Shown one piece after another: positions 20,640 through 33,010 of a stretch of 64,000 bases of DNA. Under the pieces are notes generated by a model that saw only the letters and a list, made by a program, of their open reading frames with translations, searched no databases and was not told where the DNA came from. Position 1 is the first letter of the stretch; each line of letters opens with the position of its first letter. The DNA lies in the NCBI GenBank assembly GCA_002197995.1, contig NGZR01000005.1, positions 4,960,001 to 5,024,000 on the forward strand, in the 5' to 3' direction. The translations under genes were made by a program, and so were the position numbers. Source of the DNA: Gaeumannomyces sp. JS-464 (lineage: Eukaryota > Ascomycota > Sordariomycetes > Magnaporthales > Magnaporthaceae).

Positions 20640-23491
20640 TTAGCGGTAAACACTGCCGTAACGGGCGCTGGGAGGCATGCGCCCCATCGACGGTCCAACA
20701 CCTGGGCCGGGTCTGGTGGCCACGGCGGGGTTGGTGCAGAGCATGCCAACCCTGGACCCGAACTTGGAGCCACGGAGCGAGACCATGTGCTTGCGGATGT
20801 GAGCCGCCACGGTCTCGCGGTGCTGCGGGTTCGCGTGGGTGAGGATGTATTGGATCAGATAGTTGCCGTACTGGTCGCTTGCAATATCGATGAGGGGGAT
20901 TCGGGGGCGGTCGACTCGTCCCTCGCACACTCGGTCGAGATACTTGGTCAGGAACTCGGGGCCACCGATCTTCAGACACTTCTCCACGACCTTGGAGGCG
21001 AACTGATCCATGCTGTACTCGGCGGCGTAGCGAATGACATGGTCGACGGCGCGGCTCCGGTCCGCAGGAGCGCCGTGTTCGCAGATGTGCTGGATGCACC
21101 AGTTTCCGAACTGACCATGGGCAACAATGTCGATGTTGGCAAGAACCTCCTCGATGCAGGGCCGCTGTGAGGGGCGGGGGTTAGTCTGGATATGAGCCTC
21201 GCAGGAAGTGGGAGTGGCGGAGGAGGGATAGGATTCACGTACTTTGTCTTCCTCGAGACAGTTTTCAAATATGTTCTGGACAACCAAACTTCCCGTCTCG
21301 CCTAGGGCAACCTCATGCCACATGCCCCGCAGAGCCTCGTTGACATACTTCATGATCTGTGGCGGCGACTCGGTCCAGCGCAGCTCAAAGAGCTTCTGCC
21401 AGACGTGACAGGCATAGCGATGGATCACGGTCTCCGGGATGCGGCGAAGCAATTCACCGACCATGATAGCCTTGTAGTCCTCGGGGACCGAGTCGAAGGC
21501 CTTCTGGACAACATGACAGCCGAAAGGGTCCATGGAGAGGTTCAACGTGTTTCCACGGATGGCTTCAGCAATTTTAATGACCTGCTCTGGGGTCCCGTGC
21601 TCGAAGCATCGCTGCACGAGGAAGTTACCGAATCGGTTGACCATGAGTGGGTAAGCCTGGGCCACGATGGCCTCGACGATCTCGTACTTTTGCTCGGGCG
21701 TGCCGACCTTGAGCTTCTGTTGCAGGAAGATGGACGCCTGCTGGTCATTGTTGCAGACGATCTTGTCGACAATGTACTTCCAGTTGCAGTTGACGTTGCG
21801 ATCCAGGAGACGACGGTAGTTCAGCGGCTCGGTGGTAGGCAGGTAAGTCTGACCTTCGGTTGCCACGGGCTGGGGAGGATCGTGGAGTCAGCTCTCTCTG
21901 ATTCAGAGGAAATGGTTTGTGCGGGTTTGTTGGCGGATTGCTACTTACGTCTGGCTTCCAAGCCGCGCCGGCGCCGGATGTGAACTCGGTGGCATGGGGT
22001 GACAGGGGGGTGCCGACAGTCTGCTGCTGATAAGGTTGGTGTATGCCGCCTGGTCCCGAGTTGGGCATAACCCCCGGCTGTCCACCGTGGAAGCTGGCAG
22101 CAGGATCGTAACGGTTGAAGTTGACATTGTATCCGCCTCCAAAGCCGGGACCGAAAGGTTGGGGCGAACCAAACCGGTTGTCGTAGCGATGGCTGCGGCG
22201 ACCAGACGCAGGACGCATTCCTATGTCGTCATCGGGGACAAAGCGGTCTCCATGGAAGCTATCCACAGCGGGCGGGCCGTAAGGTGCGGCAGACGCATCG
22301 GCGGTGAAGCCTCTACCTCCCGTCCAAGGGGCGGACTGGGTGGCGTCTGGCAGCGAAGGCGGCTGCGGCTGGAGGAAGGCGTTCTGGAAGGCGGGCTTGG
22401 CGGATGCCCAGATGCCTCGGGCGCGGCCAAAGCCTCCTCCGTTAGACACGGTGTCACTGGTATCGGAGGGAGAATCGTCTTGGGCCGGCCAGGCAGTCTC
22501 GTGCAGATAGGTGGCCTTGACGGCTTTGTTACCAGACATGCCCAGAACAGTGGGCTTGGCAGTAGGCCCTTCCCCCTGACCTAGGGCGTCGTCGGTGGTC
22601 TCGGGAACCATAGAGCGCTGCTGGGATAGCTCCTGGTCCAGGCGCGAGATCTCGTTTTTAGCCCTTGCAAGCTCAAGCTTGAGGCGGAGAACCTCCTCGC
22701 TGTTCGCGGCGTGGCTATCGGGTGTGGCACTGGCAGGCCGAGTCGCCGGAGTGGTAGCCGTGAAGTTGCCAGTCGCCGGCGTGATCGGCAACGAGCTGCA
22801 AGAAGACTGGAGGTCCAGGCTGTGCGGGTGAACGAGCTCGTCGTCAGTAAGCGTCTTGATGGACTCGCTCTGGTCACTACTAGGCGATTGCTGCTCAGAT
22901 AGCCTCGAGAGCAGCTTGTCCATCGGGGACGGCTCAGACGCGGATGAGGCCTCGTGGTTGATCTTGGTTCTCTGTCATCATCAGCTTGGCGCTTGTGTGG
23001 GAGGCGGGGTATAAGCATTGACAGGGCGGAGGGCTACCTTGGGCAGACCCTGGTTCAAGAGTTTGGATGTAGTCAGGGCGCTGACGGATTTCTTCAGCGT
23101 GGCGTGGCCGCCGGGGCCCTACATAAAAAAAAACACAACGGTTAGTTTACTGTGGGTACTTGGGAAAGGCTGCCTACGTCCGCCCGGCTACTTCGATGAG
23201 GATGAGATACAGAAAGGGTGAATGTGCAGGTCAAGGTGAAGACACGGTGAATCAAATTTGAGTCTGGGTGGGCTGATCGACAGCTCGAGACAGGATGGGT
23301 GGCGTTGAAGGCGAAGTCAAGGGAGTTCAGCAAAGAAGCTGAGAGAGGAAGAAACGTACCTGGAAGAGCTGCTGGATGCCGGTGGAGTCATCGGAGAGCT
23401 TGTGGTTCTCGTCGTTAGAGGAGCTCTTGGTCACCGAGGACTGGCGTTGGGACGGAGGACTGGGCCTCGCCGCGGCGGCCGTGACAGACAT
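20640..23491 (-). CDS. Pumilio/PUF-family RNA-binding protein
   Basis: Post-transcriptional regulator predicted to bind mRNA 3' UTRs. Five exons (23491-23360, 23118-23038, 22971-21949, 21869-21243, 21164-20640) encode 795 residues in one clean frame. The N-terminal half is Ser/Pro/Gly-rich and disordered, with a coiled coil near LRLKLELARAKNEISRLDQE. The C-terminal half has tandem PUF repeats, for example MVNRFGNFLVQRCFEHG, MDPFGCHVVQKAFDS, RYACHVWQKLFE, ETGSLVVQNIFE, QFGNWCIQHICEHG, DQFASKVVEKCL and DQYGNYLIQYILTH. Aromatic and Asn/Gln residues at helix-2 positions suit base recognition. The protein belongs to a filamentous-fungal PUF class, but I cannot match it firmly to one yeast Puf number. 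The first intron (241 bp) is unusually long for this window. Confidence 0.92.
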
Positions 23492-25242
23492 GTTGCTTGC
23501 GGGCGATGGCGGTCTGCGGAGCTCCAACTAGTTGAAAGCCAGGAGCATTAAGTGCAGGATAATCGTAAATCTCGGACGAAATGGCAAAGATGCCTCACAG
23601 ATCAAGACAAAGGAAATGGAGGGTTTCCTTGTGGTGGGAGTGGGTGGAAGACGACCGTGTCTGCTGGCTCGGTCTGTGGTTGTAATGCGGGTGGGAAGAT
23701 CGAGAGAAGACTGGACGCGGCAAGGTTTGTTTTTTCCTATCTTTTTTCGGGAGGTGAGGTAAGCGGAAAGACGACGGAAGGAAAAAGAAAGCCCGACTGC
23801 AAATTTGGTCCTTCCACGGCAGTGGTGAGGTGGGGGTAGAGGAAGAGCTTGGGTCTTGCCTCGAGGTGAGAGGGCGGGCGTAGGTAGTGGTGTGGGACGG
23901 AAGTCCAGGAACGAGACGGCTTGCGCCTGCTCTTTGCGAGCACTTTCCCGCCGTTAGGCGCCAACGGACCGCATCGAACGGAGATTCCAAACTCGACTGC
24001 CTTCCGCGCCAGGTCGGTTCTCGCTTGATTCCAGACCCTCCAGATCCGCCCGTACAACCGAGAAGAGATGGATGCGCCGTCCGCCAGGGCCAAAGATGGA
24101 GAGTGAAGGAAGCCCCGTTCCTATCGTCTGATCTGCCTAGAGACGCTGAGGTGGCGAGAACTAAACGGCCGAAACCCAAGCCTCATTGACCTCTCACCTC
24201 ACACGAGTTTGACCAAACTGTCTACCCGGCTGCCAGGCATTGGCTGCACCTGCCTCATCGGCAGGGAGGCTTCTACTACGCCACCAAATAGCCTACTCAA
24301 CCACCTATATAGGTAGGTAGGTAGGTAGGTAGAAGTTCAGTGCGCCTCCGCTCGGCTTAGGTACACCGTTTTGGGCGGGCAAAGCGGATTTCTTTGGGGA
24401 CCTCTGCCCCAGGCACATCACTATCCCTGGAGCCGAACAGCGGCTCCGTCCATCACATATCCAAGCCGCACAGCATGCGGTGATGACGGCCGAGGTACAG
24501 AACTACCTACCCCAGGACTGCGTTCAAAAGGCATTCATTGATGGGTACTTGCTCTATGGAATATATCGCCGCCAACCTCCAAAGCACAAGCCTTATCAGG
24601 TCACCTCCCGAAGGCATCACCCAAGACCAACGCCACAGTCACAGTCGCCGGTGTTGCCCGGCTTTTATTTTAGTCTGCTCAAGCGCTCCCTGCTGAAGCG
24701 CAATAACCTTCAAGGAGATTGATTGGAGGGAAAGTGAAGGGTATATCACCACAGACAATGCTTGCTTGGGGCGTGGTCGGAATCAGATGCATGCGTACCA
24801 AGGTACCGGGCCGTGGAGGTAGTCAGGGAAGAAGGAGGGTAGCTGCCTGTCGGCAGCTAAGTAAGGAAACTCTTATTGGAGACGACAAGTAGGTACCTGC
24901 CTACCTAGGTAGGTAGAGCTAGATGCTGCAGCCGCTGTTTGCCTGTCATTGGCTCTCAAGCATGGAGACGTAGCTACTAGTTCTTTCCGTAGGAAGCCGC
25001 CATTACGCTTCTGGATCGAATGCCTGGGTATGAAGACGGGATTGCTATTGTTGCGGCCTCGGCAGGCGGAGTACCCTTTCCCAGGGGTCGTAGGTCAAGG
25101 CATAGTAAGACCTGACAATTGTCATGGCGCTTGGCTCTGGTAAGTCATATTTTGGACCCTCATAGTTGGGGTCGCATGGGGTATATTGTGACGTGAGTTG
25201 TAGCAGCGTTCACCGTTTGTATCATACAGGGTCGTTCCCAAC
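23492..25242. other. intergenic, 1.75 kb, PUF upstream region
   Basis: No gene recognised. It contains a TAGG microsatellite (24310-24331), a CCTATATAGG palindrome (24304-24313), a hairpin AGCTGCC-TGTC-GGCAGCT (24841-24858) and a TACCTAGGTA palindrome (24902-24911). A long 5' leader of the PUF mRNA is plausible but not shown. Confidence 0.5.
24304..24332. repeat. TAGG tetranucleotide microsatellite
   Basis: About five copies of TAGG next to a CCTATATAGG palindrome. Related CCTA/TAGG palindromes recur at 24902-24911, 35189-35198 and 48746-48755, all intergenic. Confidence 0.7.
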
Positions 25243-25763
25243 TTATCGCTTCTTGGCTTTCGGGTCTACAGAACGCAAAGGTCAGCTGTCTGGGAACCGG
25301 GGAACGGCCGAAGGATGGGTTGGACATACCGGGAGGTCCCTTCTTCTTCTTGGGGGCACCTTTCCCACGAGTTTTGAGGCTGTTGCGGAGAGAGGGAGTT
25401 ATCAGTCTGGTGTGTCTGGGGATGGTCCAGGGAGGGCGTGACAGATCGAGAAGGGTCCTTACGCCTCGACCTTGCGCAGCCGGTCTTTCTCTGGCTCGTT
25501 CTCCATAACAAACTCGTTTCCAAACTCCTTCCTGATGTCGTTGAATGTTACGAGACGTCGTGGGTAGTATGCTACCAGTGCCGGGCCTCGTAGTCTTTGC
25601 CGCAAGACCTTGTTGCCGGTGCGAACCCCCTCAGGGTTGAACGTTGTCGCGAAAATTTGGCATCGAGCCTTCCTCCTGGTCAGCCGGATCGCACTCTACC
25701 AGGCTATGAGAATGACGGCCTTACCTTGAGGAGGTCCAGCAGACGGGCGCGGGGCACACTCAT
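25243..25763 (-). CDS. RSM27: mitochondrial small-subunit ribosomal protein mS33 (Rsm27 family)
   Basis: Component of the mitoribosomal small subunit. The gene is fragmented into four short exons (25763-25725, 25668-25463, 25379-25330, 25265-25243) totalling exactly 106 codons. The deduced protein starts MSVPRARLLDLLKARCQIF and carries the family core TTFNPEGVRTGNKVLRQRL, RGPALVAYYPRR and EKDRLRKVEALKTRGKGAPKKKK, ending PDPKAKKR. Length (105 aa) and the highly basic C-terminus fit fungal mS33. The first intron is only 56 bp with a GAAG acceptor. It is transcribed divergently from the RNase III gene across 376 bp. Confidence 0.85.
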
Positions 25764-26139
25764 CTTGATCGCATGGCAGGAGCGCGCTGTGGTGGGATGG
25801 GTTCTTCGCAGTTCGACGGCTGCGATGCACAAAATTGAAGACCTGTCGTTGCATCAACCCCGGTCGTCGGAAGCCGCCAGGTGGGTCGTCCCTGGCAAGC
25901 TGGAGGCTTTTGGTGGATCCCAGGCATGCGCCTCAAATCCATTGGATTCGCGGCTGTGCCCCGTTGTAAAGTCGCCAAACCTCATCATCCATCATCAGCC
26001 CGAGACTTTCGACAGGTCTCCAGTCTCGAAGCTGGCAGTCCAACCCCCTACCCCCAACATACCGACCGCCTTCCATTCGAAGCAATTCTATCAAGGTCAT
26101 TTTTTACCGTACGGTATAAGAGAGCAACGAAGTCTCAGG
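25764..26139. other. shared divergent promoter, mS33 / RNase III
   Basis: 376 bp between two start codons. A perfect 12-bp palindrome TACCGTACGGTA (26105-26116) lies 23 bp before the RNase III ATG. Nothing else is recognised. Confidence 0.55.
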
Positions 26140-27407
26140 ATGTCTAAACACCCTCGCGCGGAGCCTGACGAAGAGGTGGCTCAAGTCATTGCACCCGCTA
26201 AGCGGCTCAGGCTGAACGAACATAAGGGCGCAGCAAGCCTAATGAACGCCAGCCGCCGGCCCGAACCCGACTTAGGTGATGCGATTGATTTTCTCATTAA
26301 GCACTCGGACGACCTGGTTTACTGCGTCTCGACCCTCAAGCAGTGGTCAGAGCAACCTTTGCAAGCACAGCGTTGCGAAGCTACTCGGGGGTCGGTTGCC
26401 GCCGCGTGCGAGCGGCTGGTTCCCGGCATCAAGCTGCTGGCATCCCAAGTGGCCAAGAACAAGACTGCAGGGGAGAGGTCTGGTACAGTCGCAGTCTCTG
26501 CGCATGTCGCCTACACAAAGTGGACATCTGCAGACATCCCTCAATCGCTCCCGCCACTTCCAGAAGTCAAGGATGTCTGCGTGGAGCAAGCTGCTCTCAG
26601 ACACCCCGAAGCCGTGCGCGGAAAGGGAATGTCTGTCCAGGAGAACAGCGATCGCCTCGAGTGGCTGGGCGACGCGTATCTGGAACTGTTTGCCACGTGC
26701 TTCATCTACGAGACCTTCCCGGAGTTGGCACACGGAAGATGCACACAGATCCGCGAGATGCTCATTCGCAACGAGAGCCTTGCCGAGTGGACTCGCGCGT
26801 ACGGTCTCGACAAGCGGGCCCAGCTACCTCCAGAGTTCAACAGTCTCTCAGCGCACAGGAAAATCAAGTTCCTTGGTGACATTTTCGAGTCCTACGTTGG
26901 CGCCATCGTCGTATCTGACCCTGGCTGCGGCGTGGCTCGAGCGGCGAGCTGGCTGAAGGGCGTCTGGGCGATGACAATCGCTCACAAGATTCGGGAGGAA
27001 GAAGAAAGACAGCAATCACAGCGAGATGGAAAGGTCAGCGTCAGCAGGTATTCCCCAGAAAACCCTGCTGAATTGATAGCGGAGCCGCCGAAGGTGCTCC
27101 TGTCGCGCTTGCTGGTCGTCCCAGGTGTCAAAATCCGATACGTCGACCTCCCAGCGCCGAAGAAAAAAGACAAGGACAACAACCTTCCCCTTTGGAGTGT
27201 CGGCGTCAAATTAGATGGTTGGGGCGAGAATGATCTCTTGCTGGGAGGGGGGTTGCATTGTCAAAGAAGGAGGCGGGAGACAAGGCCGCACAGATGGCGC
27301 TTGAGAACAAGAAGCTCCTCAAGAAGTATCTCGATATGAAGAAGGCTTGGCTCCAGCAGAGAGGGATACCAGAGGCCATGCTAAGAAGGGAGCCGATAAG
27401 GGATTGA
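26140..27407 (+). CDS. double-strand-specific ribonuclease III, Rnt1/Pac1 type (one frameshift in dsRBD)
   Basis: Endonuclease expected to process pre-rRNA and sn/snoRNA precursors in the nucleus. A basic N-terminus (AKRLRLNEHKG) is followed by an RNase III domain with the signature NSDRLEWLGDAYLELF. The second acidic pair is in FLGDIFESYVGAIV. Both catalytic Glu/Asp sets are present, so the enzyme should be active. The C-terminal dsRBD ends SKKEAGDKAAQMALENKK. The frame is lost in the G6 run at about 27246-27251; one extra G gives a continuous 422-residue protein ending at TGA 27405-27407. No introns. Start chosen at ATG 26140: the frame is open upstream, but that part lies over the divergent mS33 gene. 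Confidence 0.85.
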
Positions 27408-28109
27408 GGCGCAGTCGTGTCTTCGACAAACCTCAATCTTGATCTTCTGACTTCTCTCAGAGGTGTCGCCTTCGGACACAGCGGTCAATTCCAAGCGATT
27501 TGAGGACCTGAGAATATTAAGCATCGCCACAAGGAATATATTTGGGAGATGCTACGGGAGCATCAGGACTCAGTTTTGGGGAGAGGTGATCTGGTGAGAC
27601 AACATTCATGTTTGTATCTCTGCTTCCAGGCTTCCCGTTCTTGCTTCCCTCAATTGGCGCCACGAGCGCGGCTGGGTGGGGAGCCCCACCCCTGTCGGGG
27701 AGAAGCGGGCCCTTCCACGAGCATCAATCAAATCGCCGAGGCATAGATTGTCCCCAGGAACCATGAACACGAGCCGACCAACCGTGCCCCCAGGTCCCGT
27801 CGGGTTGGGACGCGACAAACACATCCAAGCCTTCCCTCGCCGGCCGCCATTTCATAGAATGATGGACCGCCCACGCTTGACTATTCCGCGGCTACGTGTT
27901 GACTCGAGATAGACAAGCTGGGCGTCTCGAGCCTTTCCTTTCCAGTTTATTTCAATCCTCAGCGCTCAACCTCGTTTCTGTTCTCCGTCTCAGCGACAGT
28001 GCGCGACCGAACGACCCAAATACGTGTTGTGATTGCACGCATCACCACGCCGCGGCTCTCGCCCGACGATCCGCAGCTCGGATCTCTTTACAAGCCCTTG
28101 AGCGTCGAG
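27408..28109. other. intergenic between RNase III and ATG37-like genes
   Basis: No gene seen. Holds the RNase III 3' flank and the promoter/leader of the next gene. Confidence 0.55.
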
Positions 28110-29183
28110 ATGGCCGACTCAGTCGGTAGGTCGCGCTATTGCCCCGGGATTTGTTATATCGTTCAATGCCAGACACACCACTGACTAACCCCTGATTGCA
28201 CCTCGGCCAAGACCGGGTGTTTGTCCATGCACTCAACACCATCAAAAAGATACCCAAGACGGGGGCCACCCGGCCCCCTCCCGCCGATCGCATGCGCCTC
28301 TACGGGCTGTACAAACAGGCTATGGAGGGCGATGTCGACGGCGTAATGGAGCGCCCTACCGCCGCCTCGGGAATTCCGACCGAAGACCTCCAGCGGGAAA
28401 GGGACAAGTTTGACGCGTGGAACCTGCAAAAGGGACTGAGCCGCACCGAGGCCAAACGTCGGTACATCGAGGCTCTAATAGAAACGATGCACAAATACGC
28501 GACTACAGAGTGAGTTTGCCCTGCGCCAGGAGTCTATGCGGCCAAAGAAAACGTCGCGCGGGCGAGGCTGACTTGCAATGATGGGCGCACCCCACGACAG
28601 CAATGCCATGGAGCTAGTTGCGGAGCTTGAGTTCGTATGGAATCAGATCAAAGGAAACACGTCGACATCGTCCGAGCCATCACCCAAAGGATCAGGAGAC
28701 GAGAGCGGGGATGCTCGTCGCTTCCAGAAGCCCGCGAGCGGAACCGACGGACCCATGAAGGTCTTGAGCCCGATGAGCGAGGAGGATGAGGCCGAGAAGG
28801 ATTATCAACGACGGATGGCTGCCGAGGCTGACGGCGAGGAGGGGGAGGAGGATGAGGACGGCGGTCAATACGTTAAGCGAGGCGACCGGTGGTCCAAGAA
28901 GATGGAGCGCGCCATCGTCCGGCTCTCTACAGAGATAGCGGCTCTCAGGGAACACATCACGACTGGCCGCGAGTGGAGGTCTCGAAGGGAAAGAAGCTTT
29001 GGGGCATGGGTGGGCTGGGCGTTGTGGCTTGTGACTAAGCACGTCGCGGCCGATCTGTTGCTCCTGACCCTGATTCTGATCTGGATGCGCAGGAAAAAAG
29101 ACCGAAGACTCGAAACCCATATTCGGGAATCATTCAAGATAGCACTAGAGTACGTTGGGAGGACACTTCTTCCGTCAAGATGA
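28110..29183 (+). CDS. ATG37: acyl-CoA-binding, tail-anchored membrane protein (ATG37/ACBD5-like)
   Basis: Exons 28110-28125, 28212-28509 and 28601-29183 encode 298 residues. An N-terminal ACBP domain (about residues 5-105) has DRMRLYGLYKQAMEGD, FDAWNLQKGLSRTEAKRRYIEAL and the ligand-pocket Tyr/Lys residues. An acidic, Ser-rich linker (EEGEEDEDGG) is followed by a coiled-coil-like helix around KMERAIVRLSTEIAALREH. A hydrophobic segment (WLVTKHVAADLLLLTLILIW) precedes a basic tail. This order matches Atg37 and ACBD5, peroxisomal membrane proteins that bind acyl-CoA and promote pexophagy. The role is inferred from architecture; other membrane ACBPs share parts of it. Confidence 0.82.
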
Positions 29184-31254
29184 TGAAGCAGCCTTTTCGA
29201 CGGCTGGAACTACGTCTAGACTCCTGGGGGACCGCGGCTTCGAGGAGATTCGGGCAGGCCCTTGGGAGCTTCTGGAGCGGCAAACGGGCCAGTATGGCCG
29301 TGGATGTCGCCCAACGCGCTGGCAGGAGGTCGCGATGTCAACAAAGCTCCGAGCTCGGCTCGGCCCGTGACAGCTCTCAAGAGCGTCAATAACCGAGCTC
29401 GAACAGTCAGACAGACGGACGCGACATGGCGTATCGCCTTGCCTGCGCGTACGCACTGTTTCTCCACCACAACCAGTGGTTCTCGAGGCCGGGCGGAGTC
29501 ACTGACGTGGAAAAAGGAGGACGCTTGGCGGGCCAGTTGGCCAGTCCTGTCAGCGCCACATGGGACAACTCAGCCAATTGATATCTGATGGGTAATGTAT
29601 TTTTGACACCTCACGCACACCCTGGCAGTCTGGACACCCTACACGCATCTGGATCCTTCTGATTTGCAATAATGAGCGGGGACTTTTTGGACAATGCGGT
29701 GAATGCCTCCGTCCCAATCCAGGGGTATTTTACGGGGCCGGGCCTCAATGCTTCCGATCTCGGGTGTGATGGGCCGACTATATTTTGGCCGAACGAGCCG
29801 AGGAGTGAGCAGCCCGTTGCCGGTGTACCTCAAGCTTCTCGCAAGCTTGCCTCGGCACCAAGTTGACGGGCGATGGCATTATCCGGATCACCAGTGTGTT
29901 TTGGCAGATGACCGTCGACACTCGACACTAGGCGGTCGGGTGTTGAGGCCAGAAGATCCCGAAGGCATCCCCTCGCCATTCGACAGCCATCGGATCAAAA
30001 CAGGGCGCTGCCTCTGACCTGGCTGGAGGATTTCAGGCAGGTGATGGACTTGGGTGTGTTTTTTTTCTGTTGCTAGCCCAGCCCAACCAGCCTGACAGGC
30101 TGTCTCCGTGGACCTGCCAACACGGCCCTTTCGCCCCCTTTTGCAGAAACCGTGCACGCGAATCAAATGGGTGCCTCGATTCCACTTTGTGGTGGCTCGA
30201 CCTGCAGCTGGAGTGGAATGGGTTTCGCGTCTGGGGCGTGCAGCCTATCAGCCTATCTGGTTGCTCCGTTTTGATGCGCGCTGGCCCGAGCACCTGAGAC
30301 CACAGCCGCTAGTAAAGCTCATGCATGGCGGGCGGTGTGCGCGCAGAGAGGCAGGCCCTTCTGGGCGGCCAGCCGGGGCCCCAGCACAAGCATTCCGAGA
30401 GGCAGCAAATGGGGAGGCGGCGCCAATCAAGGTTTGTGGATTGTCGGGTGCACGCCCGATCCGTCGAGTCGGGCATGCCCTTCCATGTCGCATCGCACCG
30501 CCTAAGCCGCCTGCGCGGGTAGCGTCCGGGCGATTCCATGTCGTGGCAGCGAAGGGCGCAACAAAGCTCGTCGGCTCGGGCTTTGTCGTCGATTGGGCCT
30601 GTGGGCTCTCGCTCCCCAATTGCCAACTGGCCGCCCTTCCTGCAAAGACGTGCTCGTCCGATTGCCTATGGGATGCGGGAAGCAGGAGGCAGCCAACCTT
30701 TTGGGCTGCCTTGGACTCCCTTTTGGGTTTCCGTTTTCCCCTTGGGTTCCCCAGCACGCGACCTCTCTGCCGGCCATGGAAGCCCTGCCGTCTTCTCCAG
30801 CCACTTCACTTGCAATCCCCATGCTTCACTAAGACAGGGCTGGATATGGAGACGCCCAAACGGCCAATGCCTTCCACCGCCCAACCCTTGCCCAGACCGG
30901 CCCTGCCCACATAGTATCTGCAATGCCAGCAACTGTCTAGTCCAGGTGGCCCTCGTTGGTCGAGCAGCAAATCTCTCTCCGCACACACGCACACGCTTGC
31001 TGCTTGACATGTGTCAGGCAGGAAACGAGGTACCTCTGCAGCTATTGGATCCAGGGACGACGTCACCCGCCTGACGAAGCCGGCCCTGTTCCGCACCGCC
31101 TATTTTATCCAACGGCGCTCCCCGGCTTTGAGACGAACCTGGCCAGTCCCAAGTGTGACAGGCCATCGCGACCGTTGTTGACTTTCCGCCATTGCTTCTC
31201 TCAATCAACCCTCTCTGTTGTTGAGACTCTGCGCGTCGCGCAACCTCTGCCACC
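29184..31254. other. intergenic, 2.1 kb, no gene recognised
   Basis: Long open stretches exist on both strands (for example 30.1-30.9 kb) but lack domains, splice signals or a consistent coding frame. Nothing resembling a tRNA or transposon was seen. Confidence 0.5.
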
Positions 31255-33010
31255 ATGTCGGCCAACGATCCCACGATTCCTAGGAAGAAGGTGGCCATCG
31301 TCGGCAGCGGCTCGGCAGGCATTGCAACGCTGTGGGCGTTGAACCGCACCCACCACGATGTCTACCTCTACGAGGCTGCCGCCCGCCTGGGTGGCCACAC
31401 CAACACCGTCAGCTTCAAGAACGGCAAATACACCACCCAGGTGGACACCGGCTTCATCGTCATGAACTCGGAGACATACCGTACGTTTGCCCCAGCGGCC
31501 GTCGGCGATTTATTCGCCTTCGTCTACGTTTGTTCACCATTATGCCTCCTGAATTTACCCTTGCTAACACGGCGAGTTCCATCATCCAGCAAACTTTCTT
31601 GCATTTCTCAACAAGGTCGGCGTGGCTACTGCGCCCACGCTGATGACCTTTGGCCTGTCGCGTGACCACGGCCTCTTCGAGTGGGCCGGGTCGAGCCTTG
31701 CCACTATCTTCTGCCAACCGAAGAACCTCTTCTCATGGCGCATGTGGCGCATGATCTTCGACGTTGTCCGCTTCAACCAGTTCGCGCTCGACCTCCTGAG
31801 GGAGGCCAACGCGGCTGCCACCGTCAAGTCCAATGGCTCAGCCAACGGGTCGGCCAAGGGCAAGGCCAATGGGAGGGCGAGCACCTCGTCCGAGTTCCTG
31901 GTTGGCACCTTCGGCCCCGAGGAGACCATCGGCCAGTACCTTGAACGGGAGGGCTACTCGGACGCGTTCCGCGACGACTACCTCATCCCCATGACGGCCG
32001 CCGTCTGGAGCACCAGCCCGGACAAGTGCGCCCTAGAGTTCCCTGCCGTCACTCTCGTCAGGTTTCTCTGGAACCACCACCTCCTCTCGACCGTCGCCAA
32101 GAGGCCCGACTGGCTCACTATCCCGGACGGCTCAAAGTCGTACATCGACGCCGTGATGAAGGGGTTCCCGAGCAACCACCTCTTCCTCAACACCCCGGTC
32201 CGGTCGCTGACCAACGACGCGGACGGTAGGGTGCGCCTGCACCTCAACGGCGGCAAGTCGCACGTGTACGACCACGTGGTGCTGGCGACGCACGGCGACC
32301 AGGCCTACTCGATAATAAAGGAGTCGGCCACGGACGAGGAGCACGAAATCATGTCAAGCTTCCAGACCTCCAAGAACGTGGCGGTTCTGCACTCGGACCA
32401 GTCGCTCATGCCGGCGAACCGCAAGGCGTGGTCGGCCTGGAACTACATGACCGTGTCTGCTCCCGAGATGGGCAAGCGCAACATCGACAAGGTCTCCCTG
32501 ACCTACAACATGAACTCGCTTCAGCACATCCCACGCGAGCACTTCGGCAACGTGCTCGTCACGCTCAACCCGCTGCACGAGCCCGACCCGGCTACCGTGC
32601 AGGGCCGGTTCGAGTACGCGCACCCGCTTTTCACGCCATCGGCTGTGCGGGCGCAGGAGCTGCTCCACCACATCCAGAACAGGCGCAACGTCAGCTACGC
32701 GGGCGCGTGGACCAAGTACGGCTTCCACGAGGACGGCTTCAGCAGCGGTCTGAAGGTGGCCGTCGAGCACCTTGGCGCCAAGCTGCCCATCAAGTTCAAG
32801 GACTCGACCTACTCGCGCGGCCAGCAGCCCAAGCTCGGCATGAGCGACCTAGTCGTCAGGGTCTCGGTCCTGGCCGTGCAGGTCGTGGTCATTGACACGC
32901 TCCGCGGCATCTCGCGCATGTGGAGCAGGAGGCCTGCAGGCGGTCGCCGCTCCAATGGCGGCGCGTCGGCCAGGAGGAGGAATGTGGTCAAGACCTGCAA
33001 GGTCATCTAA
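31255..33010 (+). CDS. FAD/NAD(P)-binding amine-oxidase-like oxidoreductase
   Basis: Exons 31255-31480 and 31590-33010 encode 548 residues, starting at an ATG with ideal CACCATG context. The dinucleotide-binding motif VAIVGSGSAGIATLWAL is followed by Glu in LYEAAARLGGHTNTV and by VDTGFIVMN. The central part includes EFPAVTLVRFLWNHHLLS and VVLATHGDQAYSII, and the C-terminal FAD motif region is YAGAWTKYGFHEDGFSSGL. This matches the predicted NAD/FAD-dependent oxidoreductases often found beside cyclopropane-fatty-acid synthases in bacteria (COG2907-like). A hydrophobic stretch (VVRVSVLAVQVVVIDTL) near the basic C-terminus may anchor it to a membrane. Substrate unknown. No frame breaks. Confidence 0.83.

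Noticed and set aside
30108..30914. 268-codon open frame on the plus strand in the 29-31 kb gap
   Set aside because: Composition is low in typical coding bias, both strands are open, and no motif is recognisable.
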